The translations under genes were made by a program, and so were the position numbers. This document shows positions 1-7,881 of a DNA stretch of 22,473 bases, one piece after another. Within the stretch, counting starts at the first letter, position 1. Every line of letters starts with the position of its first letter. The notes beneath the pieces are model-generated. The model made no database searches and was not told where the DNA came from. It saw nothing but the letters and a program-made list of their open reading frames with translations. Location of the stretch: contig CAXUFG010000071.1 in NCBI GenBank assembly GCA_964250265.1, forward strand, positions 1 through 22,473, given 5' to 3'. The stretch is from GCA-003244245 sp964250265 (GTDB lineage: Bacteria > Actinomycetota > Actinomycetes > Mycobacteriales > Pseudonocardiaceae).

Positions 1-591
1 CCAGACCGTGAACCCGCCGGCCAGCGGGTCGGCGACCAGGAATCCCACCGCCCCAGCCGCCCGGGACCGTCCCACCCCATCCGCTGGTGAGCCAGCCCCG
101 AGATGCCACAAACCAAGGGTCCCCAACGTCAGCAGTAGCGTGCCAACGGTGCGGCGGGGCCGCGCCGCGGCGTCAGGCTCGGTTCGCATCAGGGCCACAC
201 CGACCCCGGCGAGTACCACCGGTAGTCCCACCGACGCGGCACCGAACAGGGCACGCAAGGCCTGCTGGAGGCCGGAGCCGACCGGTCCCCCAGCAGTCCA
301 CCAGACTGCCGCGGCGGCGACCACCGCGAGCGCGATAAGGCCAAGAGCGAGACCGTCCCGGCGGTGTTCCGGCTCAAGCTCCCGGGTCCGCCCCAGCGTC
401 CGGGCAACTCCACCGACGCCACGGGCCAGCAGAGACCACGTCGCGGCCAACCCCCCACCGGCGCTCCTGCTCCTTGCCTTACCGGGCGTTGACCGACGCA
501 CGGGAGGCCGGGGCTTGGGACGCGGGTCTGGCCTATTCCCTGTGTTGCGGGAACGTCCAGCGGTGGCCCTTGCGGACGTCGGCCCTGCCAT
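1..591 (-). CDS. ftsK: DNA translocase FtsK, N-terminal membrane part (partial)
   Basis: This reading frame is open from an ATG at 591 to the left edge and gives 197 residues with no stop, so the gene continues outside the window. FtsK/SpoIIIE proteins are septal DNA pumps with an N-terminal multi-pass membrane domain, a linker and a C-terminal AAA+ motor; only the first part is here. A basic Pro/Arg-rich cytosolic stretch (about residues 1-78) precedes hydrophobic segments at about 79-98, 118-136, 149-165 and 178 onward, matching the four-helix FtsK membrane domain. An in-frame GTG at 600 is an alternative start, and an in-frame TGA at 628-630 closes the frame upstream. No ideally spaced Shine-Dalgarno is seen. 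The position near rnj agrees with actinobacterial gene order. The motor domain is not visible, so the call rests on the membrane topology, the residue pattern and synteny. Confidence 0.8.
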   Translation of the reverse strand, partial: MAGPTSARATAGRSRNTGNRPDPRPKPRPPVRRSTPGKARSRSAGGGLAATWSLLARGVGGVARTLGRTRELEPEHRRDGLALGLIALAVVAAAAVWWTAGGPVGSGLQQALRALFGAASVGLPVVLAGVGVALMRTEPDAAARPRRTVGTLLLTLGTLGLWHLGAGSPADGVGRSRAAGAVGFLVADPLAGGFTVW

Positions 592-773
592 CTTCCACAC
601 GCTAGCCCGCCTACCCCTTTCCCTACCTCACGACACCGGCCTCTATCGGCGCATGAGTCACCAGGTGCGCCAGCCACCGCCACGTACCCGCCCATGGTTG
701 CGCGCAACCTGGTGACGGGGTCCCCGACACGCCGATGCCGCCCCTCACGGCGGGGTCCGCTAACCCGCTTGGC

Positions 774-1484
774 TCAGCCGGTCGACGTCCCGGTGCGGGC
801 CAGTCCGGCGACGAGGACCTCGAGCCCGAACTCGAAGCGTTCCTCGCCATTGCTGTCTGTGAGAGGCCCGGCCAGCGCGACGGTATTCGGGAAGGTGTCC
901 GGCGGCAGCGCGGCGAAGTAATCGCGGACCTGGCGGACCCGCTGCTCAACGGCAGTGGGATCGAGTGCAGCCGCAGCCGCCCAGGTACTGGCCTCCAGGG
1001 CCAGCGCGGAGGTGTAGGTCGCGATGAGGTCTCCAGCCAAGGCCGTCACCCGGTCGGACAATCCACCCGACCGCAGGATGGCCAGCATGCCCTCGGTGAT
1101 GCGTAGCGCGTTGGGTCCGGTCGGAACCAGGGTGGCAATAGCCAGCTGGGCGCTGCCCGGGTGGGCGGTCATCACCCCGATCATCGAGCGGATGAGCTCT
1201 TTGAGCTGGTCGCGCCAACGTTGCGGATCAGGCTCCGGCACCGTGACCTCGCCAATGAGCCGGTCCAGCATGAGCTGGTAGAGCTCCTCCTTGTTGCGCA
1301 GGTGGGCGTAAAGCGAGGCCGGCCCGGTCTTGAGCGCTTGCGCGACCCGCCGCATGCTCACCGAATCGAGCCCCTCCCTGGCGAGCAGGGCTAGCGCCTC
1401 GTCAACGATGCGCCGCTGGCTGAGCGGTTGGCGATCGGGAGCCGACCGCGACGGGCGCTGCCAGGGCGGGGTCGGAACGGCCAT
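774..1484 (-). CDS. TetR/AcrR-family transcriptional repressor
   Basis: This is a 236-residue one-component regulator. The N-terminal TetR DNA-binding domain covers about residues 21-68, with the recognition helix in the segment containing GPASLYAHLRNKEEL. The rest is an all-helical ligand-binding and dimerisation domain of the TetR C-terminal type. The ATG at 1484 is chosen because GGAGG lies 6 bases upstream; the frame stays open to 1559, but that extension would cross the shared operator region. The gene is divergent from the FAD monooxygenase that starts at 1580, and the 95-base spacer carries several GAAC/GTTC inverted repeats. It therefore probably represses the monooxygenase and itself until a small aromatic ligand binds. 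The ligand is unknown. A 182-base spacer to ftsK (592-773) holds no gene, only a 14-bp palindrome at 696-709. Confidence 0.88.
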   Translation of the reverse strand: MAVPTPPWQRPSRSAPDRQPLSQRRIVDEALALLAREGLDSVSMRRVAQALKTGPASLYAHLRNKEELYQLMLDRLIGEVTVPEPDPQRWRDQLKELIRSMIGVMTAHPGSAQLAIATLVPTGPNALRITEGMLAILRSGGLSDRVTALAGDLIATYTSALALEASTWAAAAALDPTAVEQRVRQVRDYFAALPPDTFPNTVALAGPLTDSNGEERFEFGLEVLVAGLARTGTSTG

Positions 1485-1509
1485 CTGCTGCCTCCGTCGA
1501 ACACCACAC

Positions 1510-1564
1510 TTGACACGAACGGTGTTCCTTGTTCGAATACTGTTCGTCCAAACGAACACTGTTC
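1510..1564. promoter_or_regulatory. Divergent promoter/operator with GAAC-GTTC repeats
   Basis: A consensus -35 box TTGACA lies at 1510-1515. Seventeen bases later TCGAAT (1533-1538) can serve as a -10 box reading toward the monooxygenase. Overlapping this promoter are GAAC-N3-GTTC at 1517-1527 and again at 1554-1564, and TGTTCG-N6-CGAACA at 1541-1558. TetR repressors usually bind such inverted repeats in the shared spacer. Inference: these are the sites of the adjacent TetR protein. Confidence 0.65.
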
Positions 1565-1579
1565 CATCAGGGAGTGATC

Positions 1580-3178
1580 ATGTCAATTGAACGTGTTCCC
1601 GTGCTGGTCGTGGGCGGCGGCTTGGCCGGCATGTCGGCTGCCCTGTTCCTTGCCCACCACGGCGTCCCCTCCGTTCTCGCGGAGCAACATCGCACCACAT
1701 CGATCCACCCGAAGGCACGGGGCCAGACGCCGCAGACCATGGAGGCCCTGCGGATCGCCGGGATCGCCCAGGCGGCCATCGCGGCCGGCCCGGACGGGGA
1801 CTCGCGGCTGCACATCACCATCGCCGAGCGCGTCGTCGGGCGGACGTTGCACACAATCGTCGAGAACGTCCTGGACCTGTCCCACCTCTCCCCCGGCGGC
1901 TCCGCGATGGCCAGCCAGGAGCGGATGGAACCGATTCTCGCCGACCGGGCGACTGAGCTCGGCGCGCAGATCCGGTTCTCCACCCGGCTAGAGACCCTCA
2001 CGCAGGATACCGAGGGGGTCACCGCGACGCTGCGCGACGCCACCACCGGCCAGGTCCACACCGCCCGCGCCGACTACCTGATCGCAGCCGACGGGCACCG
2101 CAGCCCCATCCGCACCGCTCTGGGCATTGGCACGCACGGCAGGGGATCACTGAATCACTACATGATGTGGCTATTCGAGGCCAACCTCGGACATCTCATC
2201 GACGACAACACGGTGACCCTCTTCTACCTGCAGAACCCGGCGCTGCACGGTGGCAACGGAGCGCTAGTCACCACCGATCATCCCGGCCGCTACGTGCTCG
2301 CCGTCGAATACCACCCGGATCGTGGCGAAAAACCGGCCGACTTCACTCCCGAGCGTGCGCTCGAGCAGATCCGCGCCGCAATCGGTATCCCGGGCCTGCC
2401 GGTGCGGATCCTGCACTCGGACGAGACCGAGTTCGCCGCGAGCGTCGCGGACCGGTTCAGCCATGGCCGCGTGCACCTCATCGGTGACGCCGCCCATATC
2501 ATGCCTCCCACCGGCGGTCAGGGCGGCAACACAGCGATCATGGACGGCTTCTACCTCGCCTGGAAGCTCGCCATGGTGCTCAAGGGTGCGGCCGGCCCCC
2601 GGCTGCTCGACAGCCACGACGCCGAACGCCGCCCCGTCGCCGAGATACTCGTCGAGCAGCAGTACGCCAACCTTGTGCGCCGGATGGCGGCCCACCTTGC
2701 CGACGGCAGCGAGGCGGCCCCCGTCGACCCGGCTGCCCTGTTTCTCGGCTACCGCTATCCCACCGGCGCCGTCGTCAGCGAGCCCGACGACAACGGGTCG
2801 CTTCTTGAGGATCCGAGTGCTCCGACCGGCCGTCCCGGATCCCGCGCGCCACACGTTCCCTTGGTCCGCGATGGCCTGCCGCTCTCCACCATTGATCTGT
2901 TCGGGAGCTCGTTCGTGCTTCTCACCGGCAGCAGTGGCCAGCCATGGCGCCACGCGGCCGAGGAGGTCGCTCACCGCCTCGGCATCCAGCTGGCGGTGCA
3001 TCAGATCGGCGCGAACGGCCTGGCTGACACCACCGGCACCTGGGCCAGCCGATATGGCGTCACCGACTCCAGCGCGGTTCTCGTCCGCCCTGACCGGTTC
3101 ATTGCCTGGAGATCAACCGAACCCAACAACCACCTCAAGGCGCTGGAGACCGCTCTCCGGCACGTCCTGGACCGCTGA
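1580..3178 (+). CDS. FAD-dependent aromatic monooxygenase (PF01494 type)
   Basis: This is a 532-residue class A flavoprotein hydroxylase. The Rossmann dinucleotide motif is GGGLAG at residues 12-17, the DG motif lies at about 171-172, and the GD motif (HLIGDAAHIMPPTGGQGGN) covers about 299-317. A C-terminal thioredoxin-like extension of about 110 residues is typical of the phenol hydroxylase, anthracycline (aklavinone) and rifampicin hydroxylase branch. Such enzymes use NAD(P)H and O2 to hydroxylate aromatic or polyketide substrates. The ATG at 1580 has GGAG 5 bases upstream; the upstream extension to 1529 would lie inside the operator. No polyketide or catabolic genes are nearby. A role in detoxification or drug modification under TetR control is likelier than membership of a biosynthetic cluster, but the substrate cannot be read from sequence. 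Confidence 0.88.
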   Translation: MSIERVPVLVVGGGLAGMSAALFLAHHGVPSVLAEQHRTTSIHPKARGQTPQTMEALRIAGIAQAAIAAGPDGDSRLHITIAERVVGRTLHTIVENVLDLSHLSPGGSAMASQERMEPILADRATELGAQIRFSTRLETLTQDTEGVTATLRDATTGQVHTARADYLIAADGHRSPIRTALGIGTHGRGSLNHYMMWLFEANLGHLIDDNTVTLFYLQNPALHGGNGALVTTDHPGRYVLAVEYHPDRGEKPADFTPERALEQIRAAIGIPGLPVRILHSDETEFAASVADRFSHGRVHLIGDAAHIMPPTGGQGGNTAIMDGFYLAWKLAMVLKGAAGPRLLDSHDAERRPVAEILVEQQYANLVRRMAAHLADGSEAAPVDPAALFLGYRYPTGAVVSEPDDNGSLLEDPSAPTGRPGSRAPHVPLVRDGLPLSTIDLFGSSFVLLTGSSGQPWRHAAEEVAHRLGIQLAVHQIGANGLADTTGTWASRYGVTDSSAVLVRPDRFIAWRSTEPNNHLKALETALRHVLDR

Positions 3179-3207
3179 ATCCACCACCCGGTGTGTCGCT
3201 CGCCCAT

Positions 3208-3233
3208 GCCCGGTGTATCGGGCTTTGTGGTCC
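3208..3233 (+). terminator. Probable terminator after the monooxygenase
   Basis: A GCCCG/CGGGC stem (3208-3212 with 3219-3223, 6-base loop) is followed by TTTGTGGTCCTT. It lies 30 bases after the monooxygenase stop, in the 74-base convergent spacer to rnj. The stem is short, so this is a weak intrinsic terminator candidate. Confidence 0.4.
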
Positions 3234-3252
3234 TTGACAGGCCACCAAGCGC

Positions 3253-4971
3253 TCAGCCGACGGGCAGCACCGTGGGCACGATCATTGGCCGGCGCCGGTA
3301 GGTGTCGGCAACCCACCGGCCCACCACGCGCCGCACCGCCTGAGCGATCCGGTGCGGGTCAGTGATCCCCTCCACTTCGGTGCGAGCCAGTTCCATCTCC
3401 ACCAGCGGCACCACGCCATCCAATGCCTTGGGATCGTCGGAGAACCCCCGGCCCGAGATCGTCGGTGGGGCCACCGCCCGGCCGGTCGCCGACGCGATCA
3501 CCACCGTGATCGCGATGAACCCACCCTCACCGAGGACGAGCCGGTCGGACAGCGTGGACTCCCCCACATCCCCCACCGAGAGCCCATCGACGTAGACCTG
3601 CCCCACCTCGACCCGGCCGGTGATCTCCGCCCGGCCATCCACCAGATCGACGACCACCCCGTCCTCGGCGATCACCACCCGCTCCGGCGCAACCCCGGTG
3701 CGGACCGCCAGGGCAGCGTTGGCCCGCAGGTGCCGCCATTCGCCATGCACGGGCATCACGTTGGAGGGACGGATCGCGTTGTAGAGGAACAACAACTCCC
3801 CGGCTGGCGCATGCCCGGACACATGCACCTTGGCGGTGCCCTGGTGCACCACCGCGGCACCCAGCCGAGTAAGTGCGTTGACCACCCGGAACACCGCGGT
3901 CTCGTTGCCCGGGATGAGCGAGGAGGCCAGCACAACGGTGTCCCCGGAGCGGATCCGGATCTGCCGGTGCTCGCCGCGAGCCATCCGGGACAGCGCCGAC
4001 AGTGGTTCGCCCTGCGAGCCGGTGGAGACGAACAACACCCGGTGCTCGGGCATCGCCAAGGCCTCCTCGAGGTCCACCAGCAGGCCCGGCGGGACCCGCA
4101 GCAGTCCAAGATCGACCGCGACGCCCATGTTGCGCACCATCGACCTCCCCACCAAGGCCACGTTGCGTCCGTTCGCCGCAGCAACATCGAGCACCTGCTG
4201 GACCCGGTGCACGTGGCTGGCGAAGCAGGCCACGATCACCCGCTGGGTGGCCTTGCCGATCACCGAGTCCAGCACCGGCCCGATGTCCCGCTCCGGGGTG
4301 ACGAAGCCGGGCACCTCGGCATTGGTGGAGTCGATCAGCAGCAGGTCCACGCCTTCGTCGCCGAGCCGGGAGAACCCCGCGAGGTCGGTGAGCCGCCCGT
4401 CCAGCGGTAGCTGGTCCAGCTTGACATCACCGGTGTGCAGCACCAGCCCGGCCGGGGTGCGGATGGCCACGGCCAGCGCGTCGGGGATGGAGTGATTCAC
4501 CGCGAAGAACTCGCAGTCGAAGGGCCCGCAGCGATGCCGGGAACCCGCCGTTACCTGTATCAGCTGCGGTTTCTGGTGGTGCTCGCGGCACTTCTCGGCG
4601 ACCAGCGCGAGGGTGAACTGCGAGCCGACCACCGGTAGATCGGGACGCAACCTCAGCAGGAACGGCACGGCGCCGATGTGGTCCTCATGCCCATGAGTGA
4701 GGACCAGGGCCTCGATCTCGTCCAGCCGGTGCTCGATCGCCCGGAAATCGGGCAGGATCAGATCGACCCCGGGCGCGTCGTCCTCAGGAAACAGCACCCC
4801 GCAGTCCACGACAAGGAGCCGATCGGCGTGCTCGAAGACGGTCATGTTGCGGCCGATCTCCCCGATGCCACCGAGCGCGACCGTGCGTAGTCCACCCTCG
4901 GGTAGTGGCGGGGGCGCTGTGGTGGGCACCCCAGGCACGGGCAGGGGGGTACCGGTGGGGACCGCGCTCAC
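3253..4971 (-). CDS. rnj: Ribonuclease J
   Basis: This 572-residue metallo-beta-lactamase/beta-CASP ribonuclease acts as a 5'-3' exonuclease and endonuclease in mRNA decay and rRNA maturation. The zinc-binding motif HGHEDHIG is at residues 93-100. Further family features follow: GGIGEIGRN near residue 34, the NHSIPD and HTGDVKLD motifs, SGHA in the beta-CASP domain and MPVHGEWRHL near its end. Length is normal for actinobacterial RNase J; the Pro-rich first 25 residues are variable. It starts at a GTG whose GTGA overlaps the dapA stop by 4 bases, so translation is probably coupled to dapA. The dapA-rnj pairing is conserved in mycobacteria. With pnp at 13565-15853, both main exoribonucleases lie in this window. 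Confidence 0.96.
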   Translation of the reverse strand: MSAVPTGTPLPVPGVPTTAPPPLPEGGLRTVALGGIGEIGRNMTVFEHADRLLVVDCGVLFPEDDAPGVDLILPDFRAIEHRLDEIEALVLTHGHEDHIGAVPFLLRLRPDLPVVGSQFTLALVAEKCREHHQKPQLIQVTAGSRHRCGPFDCEFFAVNHSIPDALAVAIRTPAGLVLHTGDVKLDQLPLDGRLTDLAGFSRLGDEGVDLLLIDSTNAEVPGFVTPERDIGPVLDSVIGKATQRVIVACFASHVHRVQQVLDVAAANGRNVALVGRSMVRNMGVAVDLGLLRVPPGLLVDLEEALAMPEHRVLFVSTGSQGEPLSALSRMARGEHRQIRIRSGDTVVLASSLIPGNETAVFRVVNALTRLGAAVVHQGTAKVHVSGHAPAGELLFLYNAIRPSNVMPVHGEWRHLRANAALAVRTGVAPERVVIAEDGVVVDLVDGRAEITGRVEVGQVYVDGLSVGDVGESTLSDRLVLGEGGFIAITVVIASATGRAVAPPTISGRGFSDDPKALDGVVPLVEMELARTEVEGITDPHRIAQAVRRVVGRWVADTYRRRPMIVPTVLPVG

Positions 4972-5873
4972 GCGAGGACCCCGGCCTCGGCCAACGCCGC
5001 GGCGATCGCGGCGACCTGGTCGGGGTCGGCGGCGACCTGCGGCAGCCGGGGTTCACCGGCATCGAGCCCGATCAGCCGCAGCGCGGCCTTGCCGAAGGCC
5101 ACCCCGCCAGCCATGCAGAACGTGCGGATCAAGCTGAGGGTGGAAACATGGATCTCGCGGGCGGCGCCCACCTCGCCCGCATCGAATGAGGTGATCATGG
5201 TCCGCAGTCGATCGGCCACGACATGGCCGATGACGCTGACGAATCCGGCGGCGCCCACGGCCAGCCAGGGAAGGTTGAGCACATCGTCCCCGCAGTAATA
5301 GGCCAGGTCGGTGGCGGCAATGATCTCCGCGCCCGCGCCAAGGTCTCCCTTCGCGTCCTTGACCGCGACGATACGTGGATGTTCGGCCAAGCGGTACAGG
5401 GTCTCCGTCGCGATCGGCACAACAGAGCGCGGCGGGATGTCATAGAGCATAACCGGCAGGTCAGTAGCGTCCGCGACGGCGGTGAAGTGCGCGATCAAGC
5501 CGGTCTGCGGCGGCCGGGAGTAGTACGGGGTTACCACCAGGAGACCGTGGGCGCCGGCCTGCGCCGCCTGCCGAGCCAGCGTGACGCTGTGCGCGGTGTC
5601 GTAAGTTCCGGCGCCGGCCACCACGGCAGCCCGGTCTCCGACCGCCTGAACCACCGCCCGCACCAGGCTCGCTTTCTCGGCGTCCGTGGTGGTCGGCGCC
5701 TCGCCGGTGGTGCCGTTGAGGACCAGCCCGTCGCAACCTCGTTCTATCAGCTGGTGGGCGATCTTCTGGGCAAGGTCCAGATCCAGGTCACCACCGGAGG
5801 TGAACGGGGTGACCATGGCGGTGAGCAGCCGACCGAAGGGCTGGCCTGACGCAGACGTCGGCGCGGTAGTCAT
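4968..5873 (-). CDS. dapA: 4-hydroxy-tetrahydrodipicolinate synthase
   Basis: This 301-residue TIM-barrel aldolase condenses pyruvate with L-aspartate semialdehyde, the first committed step of diaminopimelate/lysine synthesis. The Schiff-base lysine is K172 in VKDAKGD, the catalytic tyrosine is Y144 in LYDIPPRS, and the pyruvate-binding pair is T55-T56 in NGTTGE. The length is full. The ATG at 5873 has no Shine-Dalgarno, but TAGCGT sits 8 bases upstream, suggesting a leaderless mRNA starting at or next to the ATG. The gene overlaps rnj downstream through GTGA. DapB, the next enzyme of the pathway, is about 5.6 kb away at 11470-12264, so the two are not in one operon. Confidence 0.97.
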   Translation of the reverse strand: MTTAPTSASGQPFGRLLTAMVTPFTSGGDLDLDLAQKIAHQLIERGCDGLVLNGTTGEAPTTTDAEKASLVRAVVQAVGDRAAVVAGAGTYDTAHSVTLARQAAQAGAHGLLVVTPYYSRPPQTGLIAHFTAVADATDLPVMLYDIPPRSVVPIATETLYRLAEHPRIVAVKDAKGDLGAGAEIIAATDLAYYCGDDVLNLPWLAVGAAGFVSVIGHVVADRLRTMITSFDAGEVGAAREIHVSTLSLIRTFCMAGGVAFGKAALRLIGLDAGEPRLPQVAADPDQVAAIAAALAEAGVLA

Positions 5874-5881
5874 GTCGCAGG

Positions 5882-5887
5882 ACGCTA
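5882..5887 (-). promoter_or_regulatory. dapA: Candidate leaderless promoter -10 box of dapA
   Basis: On the minus strand TAGCGT ends 8 bases before the dapA ATG, and no ribosome-binding site is visible. This fits the actinobacterial pattern of a TAnnnT box 6-8 bases before an AUG that is itself the transcript start. The same hexamer recurs before the ATGs at 6983 and 10870. Confidence 0.45.
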
Positions 5888-5931
5888 CCGGTCAGTGCCG
5901 GAACCTTCGTCGGCCGAGGTGCATCGGCCCG

Positions 5932-6567
5932 CTATAGTCCTCGCCGACTGCCCTGCAGACCAGCTACGTCCACCTGATCGCCATCGATGTCAACCTCGGC
6001 CTGCGCTCGTCCATAAGCGTGCAACGTCAGCTCATCGGTCGAACCCACCAGAGTGACCGAGCGATCCCCACCCCTGACGGTGCGCTCCAGCCCGTCCGGC
6101 GTGCGCAGCACGACGCCAACCGGCGAGTTCCGGTACAACACACGAGCTGCCAGGCTGAGCAGGGCCCACAAAGCTGCGGCGCGTCGCGAGTCGGCAGGAC
6201 GCGGTTTCCATCCCGTTTGGGCCCGCCGGACGTCCTCGTGGTGAACGAAGAACTCCATGGCATTGATCTTGTCGCCCAACCCAGGCAGGCCAAACGGCGA
6301 CCACAGGGGCGGTCCGTCACGGACCAGATCAACCAGGTCGACCCACGGCCGTTGGGCCACGCTGCGCTGCACTCGGTTGGTGTAGCCGGCCAACAACGGC
6401 AGCAGGATCCCGGGCGCTGCATCCGGCCGGCGCTCACGGACCACGAGATGTGCAGCCAGATCTCGGGTCGCCCACCCCTCGCACAGCGTTGGGGCGTCCG
6501 GGCCCAGCTGATCCATCAGGTCACACAATTCGCGCCGTTCGCTGGCCGCGAGAGACGTCTCCCCCAT
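5932..6567 (-). CDS. TIGR03085-type DinB/maleylpyruvate-isomerase-like protein
   Basis: This 211-residue protein belongs to the DinB-fold, mycothiol-dependent maleylpyruvate isomerase superfamily. It resembles the TIGR03085 group often found beside dapA or thyX in actinobacteria. Metal-ligand type histidines are visible in WATRDLAAHLVVRERR (H40) and in the FFVHHEDVRRAQ motif near residue 115. The superfamily binds a divalent metal and often uses mycothiol as thiol cofactor; this member's reaction is unknown. The ATG at 6567 is preferred because GGGAAGG lies 9 bases upstream. A GTG at 6576 would overlap the upstream stop as GTGA and add three residues, but its ribosome-binding site would be too close. 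The gene sits in a tight minus-strand run with the PPOX-type flavoprotein. Confidence 0.8.
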   Translation of the reverse strand: MGETSLAASERRELCDLMDQLGPDAPTLCEGWATRDLAAHLVVRERRPDAAPGILLPLLAGYTNRVQRSVAQRPWVDLVDLVRDGPPLWSPFGLPGLGDKINAMEFFVHHEDVRRAQTGWKPRPADSRRAAALWALLSLAARVLYRNSPVGVVLRTPDGLERTVRGGDRSVTLVGSTDELTLHAYGRAQAEVDIDGDQVDVAGLQGSRRGL

Positions 6568-6572
6568 CGTGT

Positions 6573-6983
6573 TCACCCTTCCCGATCAGGCCCTGCCGAT
6601 GCTAGCTCGATCTCCAGCAGCACCCGAGCCTCACGCTGCATTGCCGCCCGGTAGTCGTCCCAGTCTGGATGTTCACCGGAGATCCTGCGGTAGTAGTCCA
6701 CCAGTCCGTCCATCGCCTCCGGCAGGTCCACAATCCGCACGGAACCACTGACCTGGATCCATCGGCCGTAGAACCCGTCGGACAGCACGCACAGCCACGC
6801 TCGCGGATCCCGACGCAGATTGCGCACCTTGAACGCCGCCTGCCGCGTGCTCACCACTACCCGTCCCTGGCCATCGACCGTGGCCCCGACTGGAGACATC
6901 TGCGGGGTTCCGTCCCGGCGCAGAGTGGCCAGCACCGCATGGTGCTGCGTGGCGATCACCGCCCGTGCCTCGTCCAGATCCAT
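6573..6983 (-). CDS. PPOX-class F420/FMN-dependent oxidoreductase
   Basis: This small split-barrel protein (136 residues from the ATG at 6983, 142 from a GTG at 7001) resembles the pyridoxamine-5'-phosphate-oxidase-like, F420-dependent family of actinobacteria. The opening MDLDEARAVIATQHHAVLAT, the RRDGTPQMSPVG segment, and the FKVRNLRRDPRAWLCVLSD and RWIQVSGSVRIVD strands are typical. The longer GTG start would overlap the thyX stop as GTGA, but GGAGG lies only one base before it. The ATG at 6983 instead has TAGCGT exactly 7 bases upstream, suggesting a leaderless transcript, so the shorter form is annotated. Substrate unknown. It lies between thyX and the DinB-like gene in the same direction. 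Confidence 0.8.
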   Translation of the reverse strand: MDLDEARAVIATQHHAVLATLRRDGTPQMSPVGATVDGQGRVVVSTRQAAFKVRNLRRDPRAWLCVLSDGFYGRWIQVSGSVRIVDLPEAMDGLVDYYRRISGEHPDWDDYRAAMQREARVLLEIELASAGPDREG

Positions 6984-6990
6984 AGCTATT

Positions 6991-6996
6991 ACGCTA
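6991..6996 (-). promoter_or_regulatory. Candidate leaderless promoter -10 box of the PPOX gene
   Basis: TAGCGT on the minus strand is separated by 7 bases from the ATG at 6983. It lies just 5' of the gene, across the thyX stop codon, so it could give an internal promoter in addition to readthrough from thyX. Confidence 0.4.
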
Positions 6997-6997
6997 C

Positions 6998-7825
6998 TCA
7001 CCCCTCCGACACGAACGTGCTGGTGGCGATCTCGCTACCATCGGGCAAGGCACAGATCTCGAAATCGTTGAATACGTTGGGCGCGGCCTTGTGCAGCTGG
7101 CGCAGGCACTCGACAGCGAGCGCGCGGATCTCCACGTCGGCGTGTTCGGTGGCACGCATTGCGATGAAGTGGCGCCAGGCCCGGTAATTTCCGGTCACCA
7201 CAATGCGTGTCTCGGTGGCGTTGGGTAGCACTGATCGAGCCGCCTGGCGGGCTTGCTTGCGGCGCAGCGTGGCGTTGGGCTCATCGGCGAAGTGCTTCTC
7301 CAACCCGGCGAGCAGGTCGTTGTAAGCCAGCTGGCTGGCGCGTGCTGCGGTCTGGAAGCGCTGGTGGAGCTCGGGGTCGCCCGCGATGACCTCCGGCTCG
7401 ACCATGGCGGCGGTTCGCTCGGGCACATAGCGCTGAGACAGCTGCGAATAGGAGAAGTGCCGGTGCCGGATCAGCTCGTGGGTCAACGACCGCGACACAC
7501 CGGTGAGGTAGAAGCTGACCGTGCCATGCTCGAGCACCGACAGGTGACCGACCTCGAGGATGTGTCTCAGATAGCCCGCGTTCGTGGCGGTCGTCGGGTT
7601 CGGCTTACGCCAGGACTGGTAGCACGCCCGGCCAGCGAACTCTGCGAGTGCCTGGCCGCCGTCGGCGTCCGTGGACCACGGCACGTCCGCGGGCGGGAAG
7701 AACTCGGTCTTGGCGACGAGCTGGACCCGCAACGGCACGGTGTTGCCGAACGGCACGGTGTTGACGTCTGTGCCATTCACGTCGGTGGCGCTCCGTTCGG
7801 CGTGAACTCCATCAGGTTGGCTCAT
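6998..7825 (-). CDS. thyX: FAD-dependent thymidylate synthase ThyX
   Basis: This 275-residue enzyme makes dTMP from dUMP using methylene-tetrahydrofolate, NADPH and FAD. The diagnostic ThyX motif RHR-X7-S is present at residues 120-130 (RHRHFSYSQLS), and VLPNATETRIVVTGNYRAWRHF near the C-terminus is the usual substrate-binding block. GAGGAG lies 9 bases before the ATG. The first 30 residues are an extension relative to mycobacterial ThyX (about 250 residues) and contain short repeats (TDVNG-TDVNT, NTVPFG-NTVPL) encoded by a duplicated 15-base sequence at 7731-7745 and 7749-7763. The gene diverges from the RHH gene. The RHH start region contains GACGTC-like repeats that might affect both promoters. 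Confidence 0.97.
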   Translation of the reverse strand: MSQPDGVHAERSATDVNGTDVNTVPFGNTVPLRVQLVAKTEFFPPADVPWSTDADGGQALAEFAGRACYQSWRKPNPTTATNAGYLRHILEVGHLSVLEHGTVSFYLTGVSRSLTHELIRHRHFSYSQLSQRYVPERTAAMVEPEVIAGDPELHQRFQTAARASQLAYNDLLAGLEKHFADEPNATLRRKQARQAARSVLPNATETRIVVTGNYRAWRHFIAMRATEHADVEIRALAVECLRQLHKAAPNVFNDFEICALPDGSEIATSTFVSEG

Positions 7826-7881
7826 GGGTCAGCACTCCTCTCTCAACACGGACTCGCCCGGCACGCGCCGCAGCCTACTGC

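Noticed and set aside
696..709. A 14-bp palindrome GGTTGCGCGCAACC between the TetR gene and ftsK
   Set aside because: It is near neither start nor stop in a telling way and has no partner sites. It may be a chance GC palindrome.
8..715. Plus- and minus-strand open frames over the ftsK start
   Set aside because: The FtsK membrane domain is in another minus-strand frame that has no stop before the edge. The other frames are Pro/Arg-rich shadows.
3352..4410. A 352-residue plus-strand frame opposite rnj
   Set aside because: It is His/Asp/Gly-rich antisense of a certain RNase J gene; no domain is recognisable.
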